Source of the DNA: Rhodothermales bacterium
GTDB taxonomy: Bacteria > Bacteroidota > Rhodothermia > Rhodothermales > UBA10348
Assembly (NCBI GenBank): GCA_040221055.1
Contig: JAVJVN010000011.1
Span: forward strand, 1-63,375
Length of the DNA stretch: 63,375 nucleotides
Direction: 5' to 3'
Both the position numbers and the translations under genes were made by a program. Under the pieces are notes generated by a model, which was given only the letters and a program-made list of their open reading frames with translations, was not told the origin of the DNA and searched no databases. Shown one piece after another: positions 24,945 to 32,800 of this stretch; position 1 is the first letter of the stretch; the number at the start of each line of letters is the position of its first letter.

Positions 24945-27601
24945 ACGTGCCTGAGCGCCTCCGTGGGATTGGTGGATGCGGCGCGCACGGCTTGCCACGC
25001 CACGGTTCCGACGGCAATCACGGCCATTAGCAGGCCGCCGACGAGGAAGGTGATCCAGTCGACCTCAATCCGGTAGGCGAACGTGGCCAGCCAGTGGTCC
25101 GATGCGATCCACGCCACGGGTACGGCCACGAGGAAGGCAATGCCCACCAACAGCAGGAATTCCCGCGTCAGCAGGACGAGGATGCTGCGCCGGCTGGCAC
25201 CCAGCGCCTTTCGAACGCCGATTTCACGGGTTCGGCGGACGGCGGTGAAGGCGGCCAGGCCGAACAGCCCAAGGCACGCAATGAGGACGGCCGTCAGCGA
25301 GAAGACGTTGAACAACCGCGCCAGTTGGTACGGTCCTTTGTACAACTGATCGAAGGCTTCATCCAGGAAGCGGTAATTGAACGGGCGGGTCGGATCAATC
25401 CGCGTCCATTCGGCCTCCATGGCGTCCAGCACGCCGGCATAATCCTCCGTGCCCACGCGGACCGAGATGAACCGCGTCCAGAAGTCCTCCCGGGGAAGCA
25501 GCATGATCGGGGTAATCTCGTCGTGCAGGGAGGCCATGTGGAAATCCCGCACGACCCCGACCACACGGTAGCTGTTGCCATTGGGTTGGACGGGGAGTTT
25601 GGCGCCGATCGGATCCTCCGCGTCCAGGAGCGGGACCATGGCTTCATTGATGATGGCACCGCCCTCGCGGGTCTGGTTCGACGCATCGTTGATGGCGGTG
25701 TCAAAATTCCGGCCGGCCACGATGTCCATGCCCATGGTTGCGGCGAATACCGCATCTACCGGAAATACCGCCGCGTAGTGTTGAACCTCACCGATCTTGA
25801 AGCCGAATCGGGCCGATGTCTGGGAGGGGATGGCGCCGGAAAGCGTCGCCCCGCCCACGCCGGGGAGCCCCCGGTACGCCTCGGCCAGGACCTCGGCCTG
25901 TTCGGCCGCCTCCCCGCCCAGTCGCACCGACACGACGCGTTCCTGGTCGAATCCCAGGTCTTTTTCCTGGATGAAGCTGAGCTGGCGCTGGATGGTGATG
26001 GTGCCCACGACCAGCACGATTGAAATGGCGAACTGGAGGACGACCATGGCGCGTCGGATGTTGACGCCGCTCGATGCTCCGCCAGATTCTCCCTTCAGGA
26101 CTAGTGAGGGCCGATATCGCGCCAGGACGAACGCAGGCCAGCTTCCGGCGCCAAGCCCGACCAGGAGCACCATGGCGGCGAGGGCGGCCAGTACGGGTCC
26201 GTCCAACAGGTCACCGAAGGCGAGCGACCGCTCGACGAGCGTGGCAAACGGTCCGACGGTTGTGGCCGCCAGGATGAGCGCCAACACGAGCGCGAACAGG
26301 GTGGTCATCATGGATTCGCCTATGAACTGCCGGACGAGGGCCTTGCGGTCGGCGCCCACGGCCTTGCGGATGCCCACTTCCCGCGCGCGGAGCGTGGCAC
26401 GCGCCGTGGCCAGGTTGATGTAATTGATGCACGCAATGATGAGGATAAGCGCGGCGATCGACGAGAATACGTACAGGAAGCGGACGTCGGCCGTGATGGA
26501 GAGGCCGCCGTTGATGTTCGAGAAATGATGCTCGCGAAGCGGCTCGAGCGAGAAGTCGGAGTTCTGGATGAACGGGGCGTCGGTCTGGGCGAGGATGAGG
26601 GGTTTGATGCGCGAAGCGGTCTCCAATGCCGATGCCGTAGGACGGACCAGCACGTACGTGGGATACCCCATGGCGCCCCAGCCGCTTTCAAACATGCCGC
26701 GTTCCGCGGGATGCGACGCGAGCGTGGCCATGGATGCGAGGAAGTCGAACTGGATGGACGACGCAGCCGGGGGTGTTTGGACGACGCCGGTCACGGTGAA
26801 GGGGTCGGCGCCCTGGACCGGGAGCGTGCGGCCCATGGGGTTCTCGCCCGGAAACCACGTTTCGGCAGCGCGTTCCGTGAGGACCACCGACCACGGCTCG
26901 GCCAGCGCTGTGGCAGGGTCCCCCTGGACGAGCGGGAAGCTGAACACGTCGAAGAACGAGGCGTCCGTGTAGAGGAAACCGGTTGCCGAACGGACCGTCT
27001 CCCCGGGTTCGCCGATGGCGATCTCCTCGACCGAGCGGAAACGCACCGTTGCCTCCACGCCCGGGATCTCGTTTTCCAGCATAGGACCCATCAATGCCGA
27101 CTGGTAGGCCATGACTCCGAAGTTGGATTGGACGACCACTCGATGGATGCGGTCGGCGTTTTCATGGAACGTGTCGAAGCTGAGCTCTTCGCGGACGAAC
27201 AGGACCAGGAGCAGGCACGCGGCCAGTCCGAACGCCAGTCCGGCAATGTTGATGAATGCGTAGCCTTTCTGGCGGCGCATGCTGCGCAGGGCCGTGGTAA
27301 CGTGGCTTCGGAGCATGGACATGGTATGGTTGATTTCAGTGGCAAACGTGTGCCGGTGAACGGATTTCTTCCAGTGGATTTTCCGGTATTCGCGCTCAAT
27401 GGCGAACGGATCGTCGAGGTCGCGGACGGCAAGGCGGAAGGCCGTTTCGGAAGATGCGCCGGCCGCTCGATGGTCATCGATGGCGTCGCGCAGCGTGCTT
27501 TCCAGTTCGCGCAGGTCGTCCGGGGCCACGGCGCGCATGTGTTCGAGCGGCCGGCGCCACGCGGCTATCGCCGCTTCGGTGTTGAACTTGGACGCGCTCA
27601 T
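24941..27601 (-). CDS. MacB/FtsX-type ABC permease with N-terminal prefix domain
   Basis: 886 residues. A cytoplasmic prefix of about 90 residues (helical, rich in Ala and Glu) precedes two tandem MacB_PCD-FtsX units. The first membrane helix is at INIAGLAFGLAACLLLVLFV. FtsX segments include LIIACINYINLATARATLRA with REVGIRKAVGA, then a second REIGVRKALGASRRSIL near the C-terminus. These permeases work in MacB-type mechanotransmission or export rather than classical import. No ATPase gene is adjacent, so it must pair with one elsewhere. The start overlaps the padR stop as ATGA, so PadR and permease are co-translated. PadR-permease pairs of this type are common in Rhodothermota, Bacteroidota and Acidobacteriota. 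Confidence 0.88.
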   Translation of the reverse strand: MSASKFNTEAAIAAWRRPLEHMRAVAPDDLRELESTLRDAIDDHRAAGASSETAFRLAVRDLDDPFAIEREYRKIHWKKSVHRHTFATEINHTMSMLRSHVTTALRSMRRQKGYAFINIAGLAFGLAACLLLVLFVREELSFDTFHENADRIHRVVVQSNFGVMAYQSALMGPMLENEIPGVEATVRFRSVEEIAIGEPGETVRSATGFLYTDASFFDVFSFPLVQGDPATALAEPWSVVLTERAAETWFPGENPMGRTLPVQGADPFTVTGVVQTPPAASSIQFDFLASMATLASHPAERGMFESGWGAMGYPTYVLVRPTASALETASRIKPLILAQTDAPFIQNSDFSLEPLREHHFSNINGGLSITADVRFLYVFSSIAALILIIACINYINLATARATLRAREVGIRKAVGADRKALVRQFIGESMMTTLFALVLALILAATTVGPFATLVERSLAFGDLLDGPVLAALAAMVLLVGLGAGSWPAFVLARYRPSLVLKGESGGASSGVNIRRAMVVLQFAISIVLVVGTITIQRQLSFIQEKDLGFDQERVVSVRLGGEAAEQAEVLAEAYRGLPGVGGATLSGAIPSQTSARFGFKIGEVQHYAAVFPVDAVFAATMGMDIVAGRNFDTAINDASNQTREGGAIINEAMVPLLDAEDPIGAKLPVQPNGNSYRVVGVVRDFHMASLHDEITPIMLLPREDFWTRFISVRVGTEDYAGVLDAMEAEWTRIDPTRPFNYRFLDEAFDQLYKGPYQLARLFNVFSLTAVLIACLGLFGLAAFTAVRRTREIGVRKALGASRRSILVLLTREFLLLVGIAFLVAVPVAWIASDHWLATFAYRIEVDWITFLVGGLLMAVIAVGTVAWQAVRAASTNPTEALRHV

Positions 27602-27930
27602 GCCGTGGCGGGGCTCCAGAGCCGGGAGAGGACCGCGTTCACGCGCAGCCACTCGCCCTTGGTTCGGGCCAGGGTGCGACGGCCTTTGGGCGTGATGGCG
27701 TAGTACTTGCGTTCCCGGCCGCTGGAGGCGGTCTGCCACGAAGCCTTGACCAACCCGCTCGCCTCCATATCGTGCAGCAAGGGGTAGAGCGTGCCCGGCG
27801 TCCACCGGATGGACCCGTCCGACAGCCGGTCAACCCGCTTGATGAGGTCGTATCCGTACGTGGCGGCGCCCTCCAGGATGGACAGCACGATCGGTTCGTA
27901 GCTGGCGGCAATCAACTTTCTGGAAATCAT
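27598..27930 (-). CDS. PadR-family transcriptional repressor
   Basis: 110 residues. The winged helix is visible: ILEGAATYGYDLIKRVDRLS, then WTPGTLYPLLHDMEASGLVK and the wing SGRERKYYAITPKGRRTL. PadR proteins repress neighbouring genes until a ligand binds. The gene is upstream of, and overlaps by 4 bases, the MacB/FtsX permease gene, which should be its target. A palindrome of the expected kind sits 18 bases upstream of its start codon. Confidence 0.92.
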   Translation of the reverse strand: MISRKLIAASYEPIVLSILEGAATYGYDLIKRVDRLSDGSIRWTPGTLYPLLHDMEASGLVKASWQTASSGRERKYYAITPKGRRTLARTKGEWLRVNAVLSRLWSPATA

Positions 27931-27947
27931 GGACGTCTGATGGGATG

Positions 27948-27968
27948 ATGTATCGAGTCGCGATATAT
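27948..27968 (-). promoter_or_regulatory. Candidate PadR operator
   Basis: ATGTATCG (27948-27955) pairs with CGATATAT (27961-27968) at 7 of 8 positions across a 5-base spacer. AT-rich dyads with ATGTAT/ATACAT or TATCG/CGATA arms are the usual form of PadR targets. It lies between the padR start and the phosphopantetheinyl transferase gene, in a position to cover the padR-permease promoter. Confidence 0.55.
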
Positions 27969-28071
27969 CCAGTTACGATAGCTGCAGGACACAGGTTGCA
28001 GCGAAAGGGATTACGACTCATTCCTGGCTGGGACGCGGAAAAAGAATCGGCGGCGTGATCTCCGGTACACG

Positions 28072-28152
28072 CGAAGATAGGCTGAACCTGTTTCTGCACC
28101 CCCAAACGGAAAACGCGCAAAAGTCCTGTTTTCCATTTGATAGGATGAGCCT
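28072..28152. repeat. Inverted-repeat element family 1, copy C (left end missing)
   Basis: 81 bases matching the right half of copies A and B: CGAAGATAGGCTGAACCTG, then TTTCTGCACCCC, and the right end CCATTTGATAGGATGAGCCT (28133-28152, 18 of 20 identical to copies A and B). After the end, the flank GCGCACGATGAGCT resembles the flank of copy A (GAGCACGAATGAGCT). The left inverted arm was not found, so this copy is truncated. It lies in the 259-base gap between padR and the phosphopantetheinyl transferase gene. Confidence 0.65.
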
Positions 28153-28189
28153 GACTGCGCACGATGAGCTGAGCCTGGCTGCCTCGAAC

Positions 28190-28921
28190 TCACCACGCGA
28201 TGGCTGTGGCGTAACCATCGGCTACCTGGAAGCAGGCGTTCCACGTGCGTTCGTCCGTGTCCAGGACGGTCGCGCGGCGCCACTCCGGGCCTGTGACCGC
28301 ACCCGAATCTGCCGAGGTCGCCGGCGGAGCCAGGCCTCCCGGCGTAATCCGGAGCCGACGCGGGCCGGTGCGCAAGCCGGTGCCAATGCCTTTCAGGACG
28401 GCCTCCTTGAGCGTCCAGACGGCATAGAGCTGTTCATGCGCAGTAGGGGCGAGTGCGCCGAGCACGGGGCGCTCGTCCTCGTGGGTAATGTACTTCAGCA
28501 GGCTTTCCTTGCGCGGCTTCATGATTTCGAGGTCCACGCCGAGCGGACGAGCACCCGACACTGCCAGGGCGCGATCCCCGGAGTGGGCGAGCGAAATAAC
28601 GAGGGAAGACGTGGAGGATGAGTCGGCGACGCCCGGCGCACCCGCGTCCAGGACCAAACGCCCACTCTCCAGGATCCGGATGGGGACGTCGCGCGGGTCC
28701 ATGCCCAGCCGCTCGCCGAGATGCCTGCGCAACACCAGACGGCCGAGCGTAAAAAGGGTGCGGCGGGCCTCGTTGTTCAACGAGGCCCGCCGCACGTGTT
28801 CTTCGTCCGTCAACACCGTCTCCCACGCGCCGTCAGCGAGCAGGGCCACGGTTCCGGAGGCCACGTGTATATCAGACGGCAGCGTCAAAATTGGCTGCGA
28901 CCTGGTTCCAGTTGACCACAT
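28190..28921 (-). CDS. 4'-phosphopantetheinyl transferase, Sfp type
   Basis: About 243 residues. Transfers phosphopantetheine from CoA to a carrier-protein serine. The family motifs are intact: [10 protein letters not shown] (magnesium-binding Asp and Glu) and [15 protein letters not shown]. The N-terminal [18 protein letters not shown] region is also family-like. The gene overlaps the 3' end of sodA. The start is uncertain: ATG 28921, TTG 28888 or GTG 28864 (before ASGTVALL) are all possible. An intrinsic-terminator-like hairpin lies inside the coding sequence at 28751-28795, downstream of every candidate start. No carrier-protein or polyketide genes are nearby, so this may be the general enzyme of the cell. 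Confidence 0.82.
   Translation of the reverse strand: MWSTGTRSQPILTLPSDIHVASGTVALLADGAWETVLTDEEHVRRASLNNEARRTLFTLGRLVLRRHLGERLGMDPRDVPIRILESGRLVLDAGAPGVADSSSTSSLVISLAHSGDRALAVSGARPLGVDLEIMKPRKESLLKYITHEDERPVLGALAPTAHEQLYAVWTLKEAVLKGIGTGLRTGPRRLRITPGGLAPPATSADSGAVTGPEWRRATVLDTDERTWNACFQVADGYATAIAW
28751..28795 (-). terminator. Intrinsic terminator of sodA located within the downstream gene
   Basis: GTGCGGCGGGCCTCGTTG (28758-28775) and its exact complement (28778-28795) form an 18-bp perfect stem around 2 bases (in practice a 14- to 16-bp stem with a small loop). On the minus strand the stem is followed by CCTTTTTAC (28757 down to 28749). This is a textbook rho-independent terminator for sodA, whose stop is 76 bases upstream. 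It lies entirely inside the phosphopantetheinyl transferase coding sequence. Confidence 0.8.
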
Positions 28922-29480
28922 TCCAGAAGGCGGCAATGTAGTCGGGACGTCGGTTCTGATAGTTCAGGTAGTAGGCGTGCTCCCAGACATCCAGGCCGAG
29001 GATGGGCGTGTGGCCCTCCATGTACGGCGAGTCCTGATTGGCCGTCGAGTAGACCTTGAGTTTGCCGTCAGCCACGACGAGCCAGGCCCAGCCGGAACCG
29101 AAGCGGGTGGCAGCGGCGTCCGCGAAGGCCTTCTTGAAGCCCTCCAACGAGCCGAACGCCGCGTCGATGGCGGCTGCCAGTTTGCCGGAGGGGTTGCCAC
29201 CGCCATCCGGCGACATGACGGTCCAGAACAGGGAGTGGTTGGCATGTCCGCCGCCATTGTTGCGCACGGCGCCGCGGATGGATTCCGGGACCGAGCCAAT
29301 GCCACGCAGCAGGTCCTCAATGGATTTGGCCGCCAGGTCGGCATGCCCTTCGAGTGCCGCGTTCAGTTTGTCGACGTAGCCCTGATGGTGCTTGCCATGG
29401 TGGATTTCCATGGTCTTCGTGTCGATGTTGGGCTCGAGTGCGTTGTGAGCGTAGGGAAGCTCGGGAAGTGTGTGGGCCAT
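28872..29480 (-). CDS. sodA: Superoxide dismutase, Fe/Mn family
   Basis: 202 residues, normal length. Converts superoxide to oxygen and hydrogen peroxide in the cytosol. Metal ligands are all present: His27 (in IHHGKHH), His82 (NHSLFW), Asp164 and His168 (LDVWEHAYY). The [11 protein letters not shown] and ANQDSP features suit a manganese or cambialistic enzyme. The 3' end overlaps the start region of the phosphopantetheinyl transferase gene, and a strong terminator lies 76 bases beyond the stop. The gene follows nuoN by 89 bases on the same strand but seems to be expressed separately. Confidence 0.94.
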   Translation of the reverse strand: MAHTLPELPYAHNALEPNIDTKTMEIHHGKHHQGYVDKLNAALEGHADLAAKSIEDLLRGIGSVPESIRGAVRNNGGGHANHSLFWTVMSPDGGGNPSGKLAAAIDAAFGSLEGFKKAFADAAATRFGSGWAWLVVADGKLKVYSTANQDSPYMEGHTPILGLDVWEHAYYLNYQNRRPDYIAAFWNVVNWNQVAANFDAAV

Positions 29481-29495
29481 GTCAGCGTTCCGTAT

Positions 29496-29524
29496 GACTT
29501 ATGAAAGATGATTCACGGGGTCAA
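29496..29524 (-). promoter_or_regulatory. Weak candidate sodA promoter
   Basis: On the minus strand TTGACC (29524-29519) is followed after 17 bases by TAAGTC (29501-29496). The -35 is good and the -10 poor. The predicted transcript would start about 9 bases before the sodA ATG. It would explain separate expression of sodA from the nuo operon. Confidence 0.33.
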
Positions 29525-29569
29525 ACGCTCCGGCCCCCGGTAGGTTTTAAAGCGAGCATTAAGACCCGC

Positions 29570-31021
29570 TTATACCCCGAACAGGCGCTCGGTCAATTCC
29601 CAGAGATGCGTCGTCACACCGAGCGCCACCAGCGCTAACGCACAGGCTACCAGGATGACGCGGGTCGAGACCGGCACGGGGAACGTTGCGGCAGCGGCGT
29701 CGCTGGTGTCGTCCTCCTTCTTCATGAAGAAGACCACGAGCACGCGCAGGTAATAGTAGGCTGAAACAGCGCTCGTGAGTACGCCCACGACGGCCAGCCA
29801 CACCAGACCCGCATCGATGGCCGGGGCGAAGACCGCCCACTTTCCGAGGAACCCGGCCAACGGCGGAAAGCCGGCCAAAGAGAACATGAAAAACGCCATG
29901 GTCCAGCCCAGCAAGGGCCGGCGATAGCCGACGCCCGCAAGCGAATCGAGCGACTGGGTGCTACCCTGCGCATCGTCCCATTCCAGGTACGACAGGACCC
30001 CGAAGGCGCCGATGTTCATGATGGAATAGATGACCAGGTAATAGATGGCGCCGGCGTATCCCTCGGGCGTTTCGGCGGCGAGGGCCACCAGGATGTATCC
30101 CGCATGGGCAATGGAGGAGTAGGCGAGCATCCGCTTCACGTTCGACTGGGACAGCGCGACCACGTTGCCCACGACCATGGTGATGACGGCGAATACCGCC
30201 AGCACGCCCGCCGTCTTGCCGGCAGGCACGGCTGTGGCCAGGACCACCACGAAGGCGGCGAAGGCGGCGGCTTTCGATGCCGTGGACATGAAGGCCACCA
30301 GCGGCGTCGGCGCGCCCTGGTACACATCGGGCGTCCACATGTGGAACGGAACGGCGCTGACCTTGAACAGGAAACCGACCAGCAGCAGCGACACACCCGC
30401 CCAGAACATGACCGAACCGCCGGAAGCCGCGGCCTGCATGGCGGCGAGGTCCATGGTACCGGTAGAGCCGTACAACAACGCCATGCCGTACAGGAAGAAC
30501 CCGGTGGAGAAGGCGCCCAGCAGGAAGTATTTCAGTGCGCCCTCGAGCGCGCCCTGGTTGGTCCGGACCAGTCCCGCCAGGATGTAAAGGCAGACGGACA
30601 TGGTTTCCAGGCCGACGAAAATGGATACCAGGTGATTGCCGGCGCCGAGTACCAGCATGCCCACCGTGGCGAACAGGACCATGGCGTAGACTTCTCCGAT
30701 GTGCTGGTTCAGGCGTTGCAGATACGGCGTCATGAGCACTACGGATACGGCCGCAGTACCCAGAACCAGCAGGTTCACGAATGAGGCCAGTCCGCCTGTG
30801 CGCAGCAGTCCGTAATACGCCGTTCCGTCACTTCCCAGCGCGCCGAGCTCCAGAACAAAGGCGACCGCGAGCCCCGCGAACGCCATCCATGGTGTGGCGG
30901 CGTGACGATTCCGGAACGCATCGAACACCACCACGACCAGGCCGGTCAGCATGACCAGCACCAGGGGCAGCGTCGCCAGTACATCGGCCCACAGATTCGA
31001 ATATGCCTGCGTCAAATCCAT
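29570..31021 (-). CDS. nuoN: NADH-quinone oxidoreductase subunit N
   Basis: 483 residues, antiporter-like membrane subunit of complex I that carries one proton channel. About 14 hydrophobic helices. Family signatures: the proton-path segment KYFLLGAFSTGFFLYGMALLYG, PFHMWTPDVYQGAPTP, and SNVKRMLAYSSIAHAGY. It is the last gene of the complex I group in this window and begins 4 bases after the carbinolamine dehydratase gene. Genes nuoA to nuoI are not in the window. Confidence 0.93.
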   Translation of the reverse strand: MDLTQAYSNLWADVLATLPLVLVMLTGLVVVVFDAFRNRHAATPWMAFAGLAVAFVLELGALGSDGTAYYGLLRTGGLASFVNLLVLGTAAVSVVLMTPYLQRLNQHIGEVYAMVLFATVGMLVLGAGNHLVSIFVGLETMSVCLYILAGLVRTNQGALEGALKYFLLGAFSTGFFLYGMALLYGSTGTMDLAAMQAAASGGSVMFWAGVSLLLVGFLFKVSAVPFHMWTPDVYQGAPTPLVAFMSTASKAAAFAAFVVVLATAVPAGKTAGVLAVFAVITMVVGNVVALSQSNVKRMLAYSSIAHAGYILVALAAETPEGYAGAIYYLVIYSIMNIGAFGVLSYLEWDDAQGSTQSLDSLAGVGYRRPLLGWTMAFFMFSLAGFPPLAGFLGKWAVFAPAIDAGLVWLAVVGVLTSAVSAYYYLRVLVVFFMKKEDDTSDAAAATFPVPVSTRVILVACALALVALGVTTHLWELTERLFGV

Positions 31022-31025
31022 AATG

Positions 31026-31319
31026 TTATACCCAGCTCAGCGATTCAATCCGATTCGCCAATTCGAGGTCCTTTTGGGTTACCGTATTCCCGGCATCGTG
31101 CGTCGTAAGCGACACGTCGACCCGGTTGTACACATTGGTCAATTCGGGGTGGTGATTCAGGGCCTCGGCCTCGAATGCCAGGCGGACCATGAATCCCATG
31201 GCTTCCTTGAACGATCCGAAGGAAAACGTCTTTTTGAGCGCATTGTCCGACCACTCCCAACCCGGGAGGGATTGGAGGGCGTCACGAATGGCGTTCTCGG
31301 TCAGTGTTGCGTTGCTCAC
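31026..31319 (-). CDS. Pterin-4-alpha-carbinolamine dehydratase within the complex I operon
   Basis: 97 residues. Dehydrates 4a-hydroxytetrahydropterin in pterin recycling; some members also act as dimerisation cofactors of transcription factors. The core motif EALNHHPELTNVYNRVDVSL with LTTHDAGN and a D-LA near the end matches the family, including the catalytic histidines. The start is a GTG overlapping the nhaD stop as GTGA, so it is translationally tied to the antiporter and complex I genes. The same placement of a pcd gene with nhaD in complex I genes is known from Rhodothermus marinus. Confidence 0.92.
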   Translation of the reverse strand: MSNATLTENAIRDALQSLPGWEWSDNALKKTFSFGSFKEAMGFMVRLAFEAEALNHHPELTNVYNRVDVSLTTHDAGNTVTQKDLELANRIESLSWV

Positions 31320-32782
31320 AGGATGTATCCGCTGAAGAAGACGAGGTAGATGACAAGATAGATGGGCAGCAGGACCGGGATGGAATACCGGAGGATGTAG
31401 CCCATGAAGGACGGCGTTTCGACGCCGTTCGATTCGGCAATGGCCTTCACCATGAAGTTCGGGGCGTTGCCGATGTAGGACATGGCGCCAAAGAATACGG
31501 CAGCGACCGAAATGGCCTGCAGGAAGATGACCGAGTCGATGGCGTTGGCGAACTGGAGCACGGCAGCCGGATCATTCACGTCCAGCCCGAACTTGCCCAT
31601 GGCCGCCGCCAGGAAGTTCAGATAGGTCGGTGCGTTGTCCAGGATGCCCGACAGGATACCCGTGGCCCAATAGAACAGCCCGACGGTCAGGGAATCGGCG
31701 TGGCCCGCGGCGTAGTTGCTTATGAGCTGCAGGGCCGGCTGCATGGTCGCGAAAATGCCCAGGAACAGCCAACCGACTTCGCGGATGGGTTCGAAATTGA
31801 ACTCGTTCTTGGCCATGGCCTCCTTGTCGGCCGTAACGTAGGCCAGGCCCGCCACCGAGAGCATGATGATTTCCCGGATGCCGAACGGCACTCCGAACAG
31901 GTCGTGCAGGTTGGGTACCCACGGGAAGACGTTCGGGTCAATGAAGACGGCAGCGATGATGATGGCCACCCAGAAGAAGCTCTTCGTGCCCTGGAGCGAA
32001 ATCACCGGCTTGTCGGGGTCCGGATCGGGGCTGGTTTCCTTGTTGCGCGTGTCCAGGAACCAGAACACCGCCAGGATCATGATGGTGGCCGGAAACCAGA
32101 TGTACCAGACATGGGTGAATGTCCAGAAGAACGGCACACCGCGCAGGAAACCGAGGAACAGCGGCGGATCGCCGATGGGTGTGAGCGCGCCACCCACGTT
32201 CGCCACCAGGAAGATGAAGAACACGATGTGATACGCTTTCAGCCGACCTGCATTCAGGCGCATGTAGGCGCGGATGAACAGCATGGCCGAACCCGTCGTG
32301 GCAATCAGGTTGGCAATGACACTGGCCGCGAACAGCAGGATGATGTTGTTGCGGGCCGTACCGCGGGCATTGATGCTCACGAAGACACCGCTGGCGGCAA
32401 TGAAGAGCGACGCCACGAGCGCAATGAATGAAATATATTCGGTGGCGGCGTGCTCCATGGCGATGGGCGCCTTAAGTACGAAGAAGTAGTACACGGCCAC
32501 GATCAGGCCGAGCCCCACCGAGTATTTGGGATAATGATGGTGCCAGTGGTGGGCGAAGAACAGGGGACCCGTGGCAATGAGCAGCAGGATGGCGACGAAC
32601 GGCAGCACCATCCAGACCGGCGGGAGCGGGCCATGGGCATCGTCCCCGTGGGCATCCTCCTGGGCGTGGGCGTCCGTGGTCATCACGGTATCGGCCGCTG
32701 CGGCGGTCGAGTCCTGGGCAAGCGCATCGGGCACGGCCACCAGGGCCAGCCCGAGTATCAACAGGAGGACAAGTTTTCGCAT
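31316..32782 (-). CDS. nhaD: NhaD-type sodium/proton antiporter within the complex I operon
   Basis: 488 residues with a signal-like N-terminus (LVLLLILGLALVAV, cleavage near ALA/Q), a histidine-rich periplasmic segment (ahead of HHWHHHYPKY) and about 12 membrane helices. Ion-transporter-superfamily signatures are present: GGALTPIGDPPLFLGFL in the first repeat and ILDNAPTYLNFLAA with SYIGNAPNFMVK in the second. It should exchange sodium for protons, allowing the proton gradient made by complex I to be turned into a sodium gradient. It lies between nuoM (18 bases away) and the dehydratase gene (4-base overlap). Confidence 0.9.
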   Translation of the reverse strand: MRKLVLLLILGLALVAVPDALAQDSTAAAADTVMTTDAHAQEDAHGDDAHGPLPPVWMVLPFVAILLLIATGPLFFAHHWHHHYPKYSVGLGLIVAVYYFFVLKAPIAMEHAATEYISFIALVASLFIAASGVFVSINARGTARNNIILLFAASVIANLIATTGSAMLFIRAYMRLNAGRLKAYHIVFFIFLVANVGGALTPIGDPPLFLGFLRGVPFFWTFTHVWYIWFPATIMILAVFWFLDTRNKETSPDPDPDKPVISLQGTKSFFWVAIIIAAVFIDPNVFPWVPNLHDLFGVPFGIREIIMLSVAGLAYVTADKEAMAKNEFNFEPIREVGWLFLGIFATMQPALQLISNYAAGHADSLTVGLFYWATGILSGILDNAPTYLNFLAAAMGKFGLDVNDPAAVLQFANAIDSVIFLQAISVAAVFFGAMSYIGNAPNFMVKAIAESNGVETPSFMGYILRYSIPVLLPIYLVIYLVFFSGYIL

Positions 32783-32800
32783 CGTTCAGGAAAAACGGGG

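Noticed and set aside
23373-24998. A 541-codon open frame on the minus strand
   Set aside because: Antisense of the malic enzyme gene, with no recognisable family and Arg/His-rich composition. The plus-strand frame has all malic enzyme motifs.
29535-29575. AAGCG/CGCTT stem as a nuoN terminator
   Set aside because: The stem is only 5 bp with a 12-base loop and no T-run on the nuoN strand.
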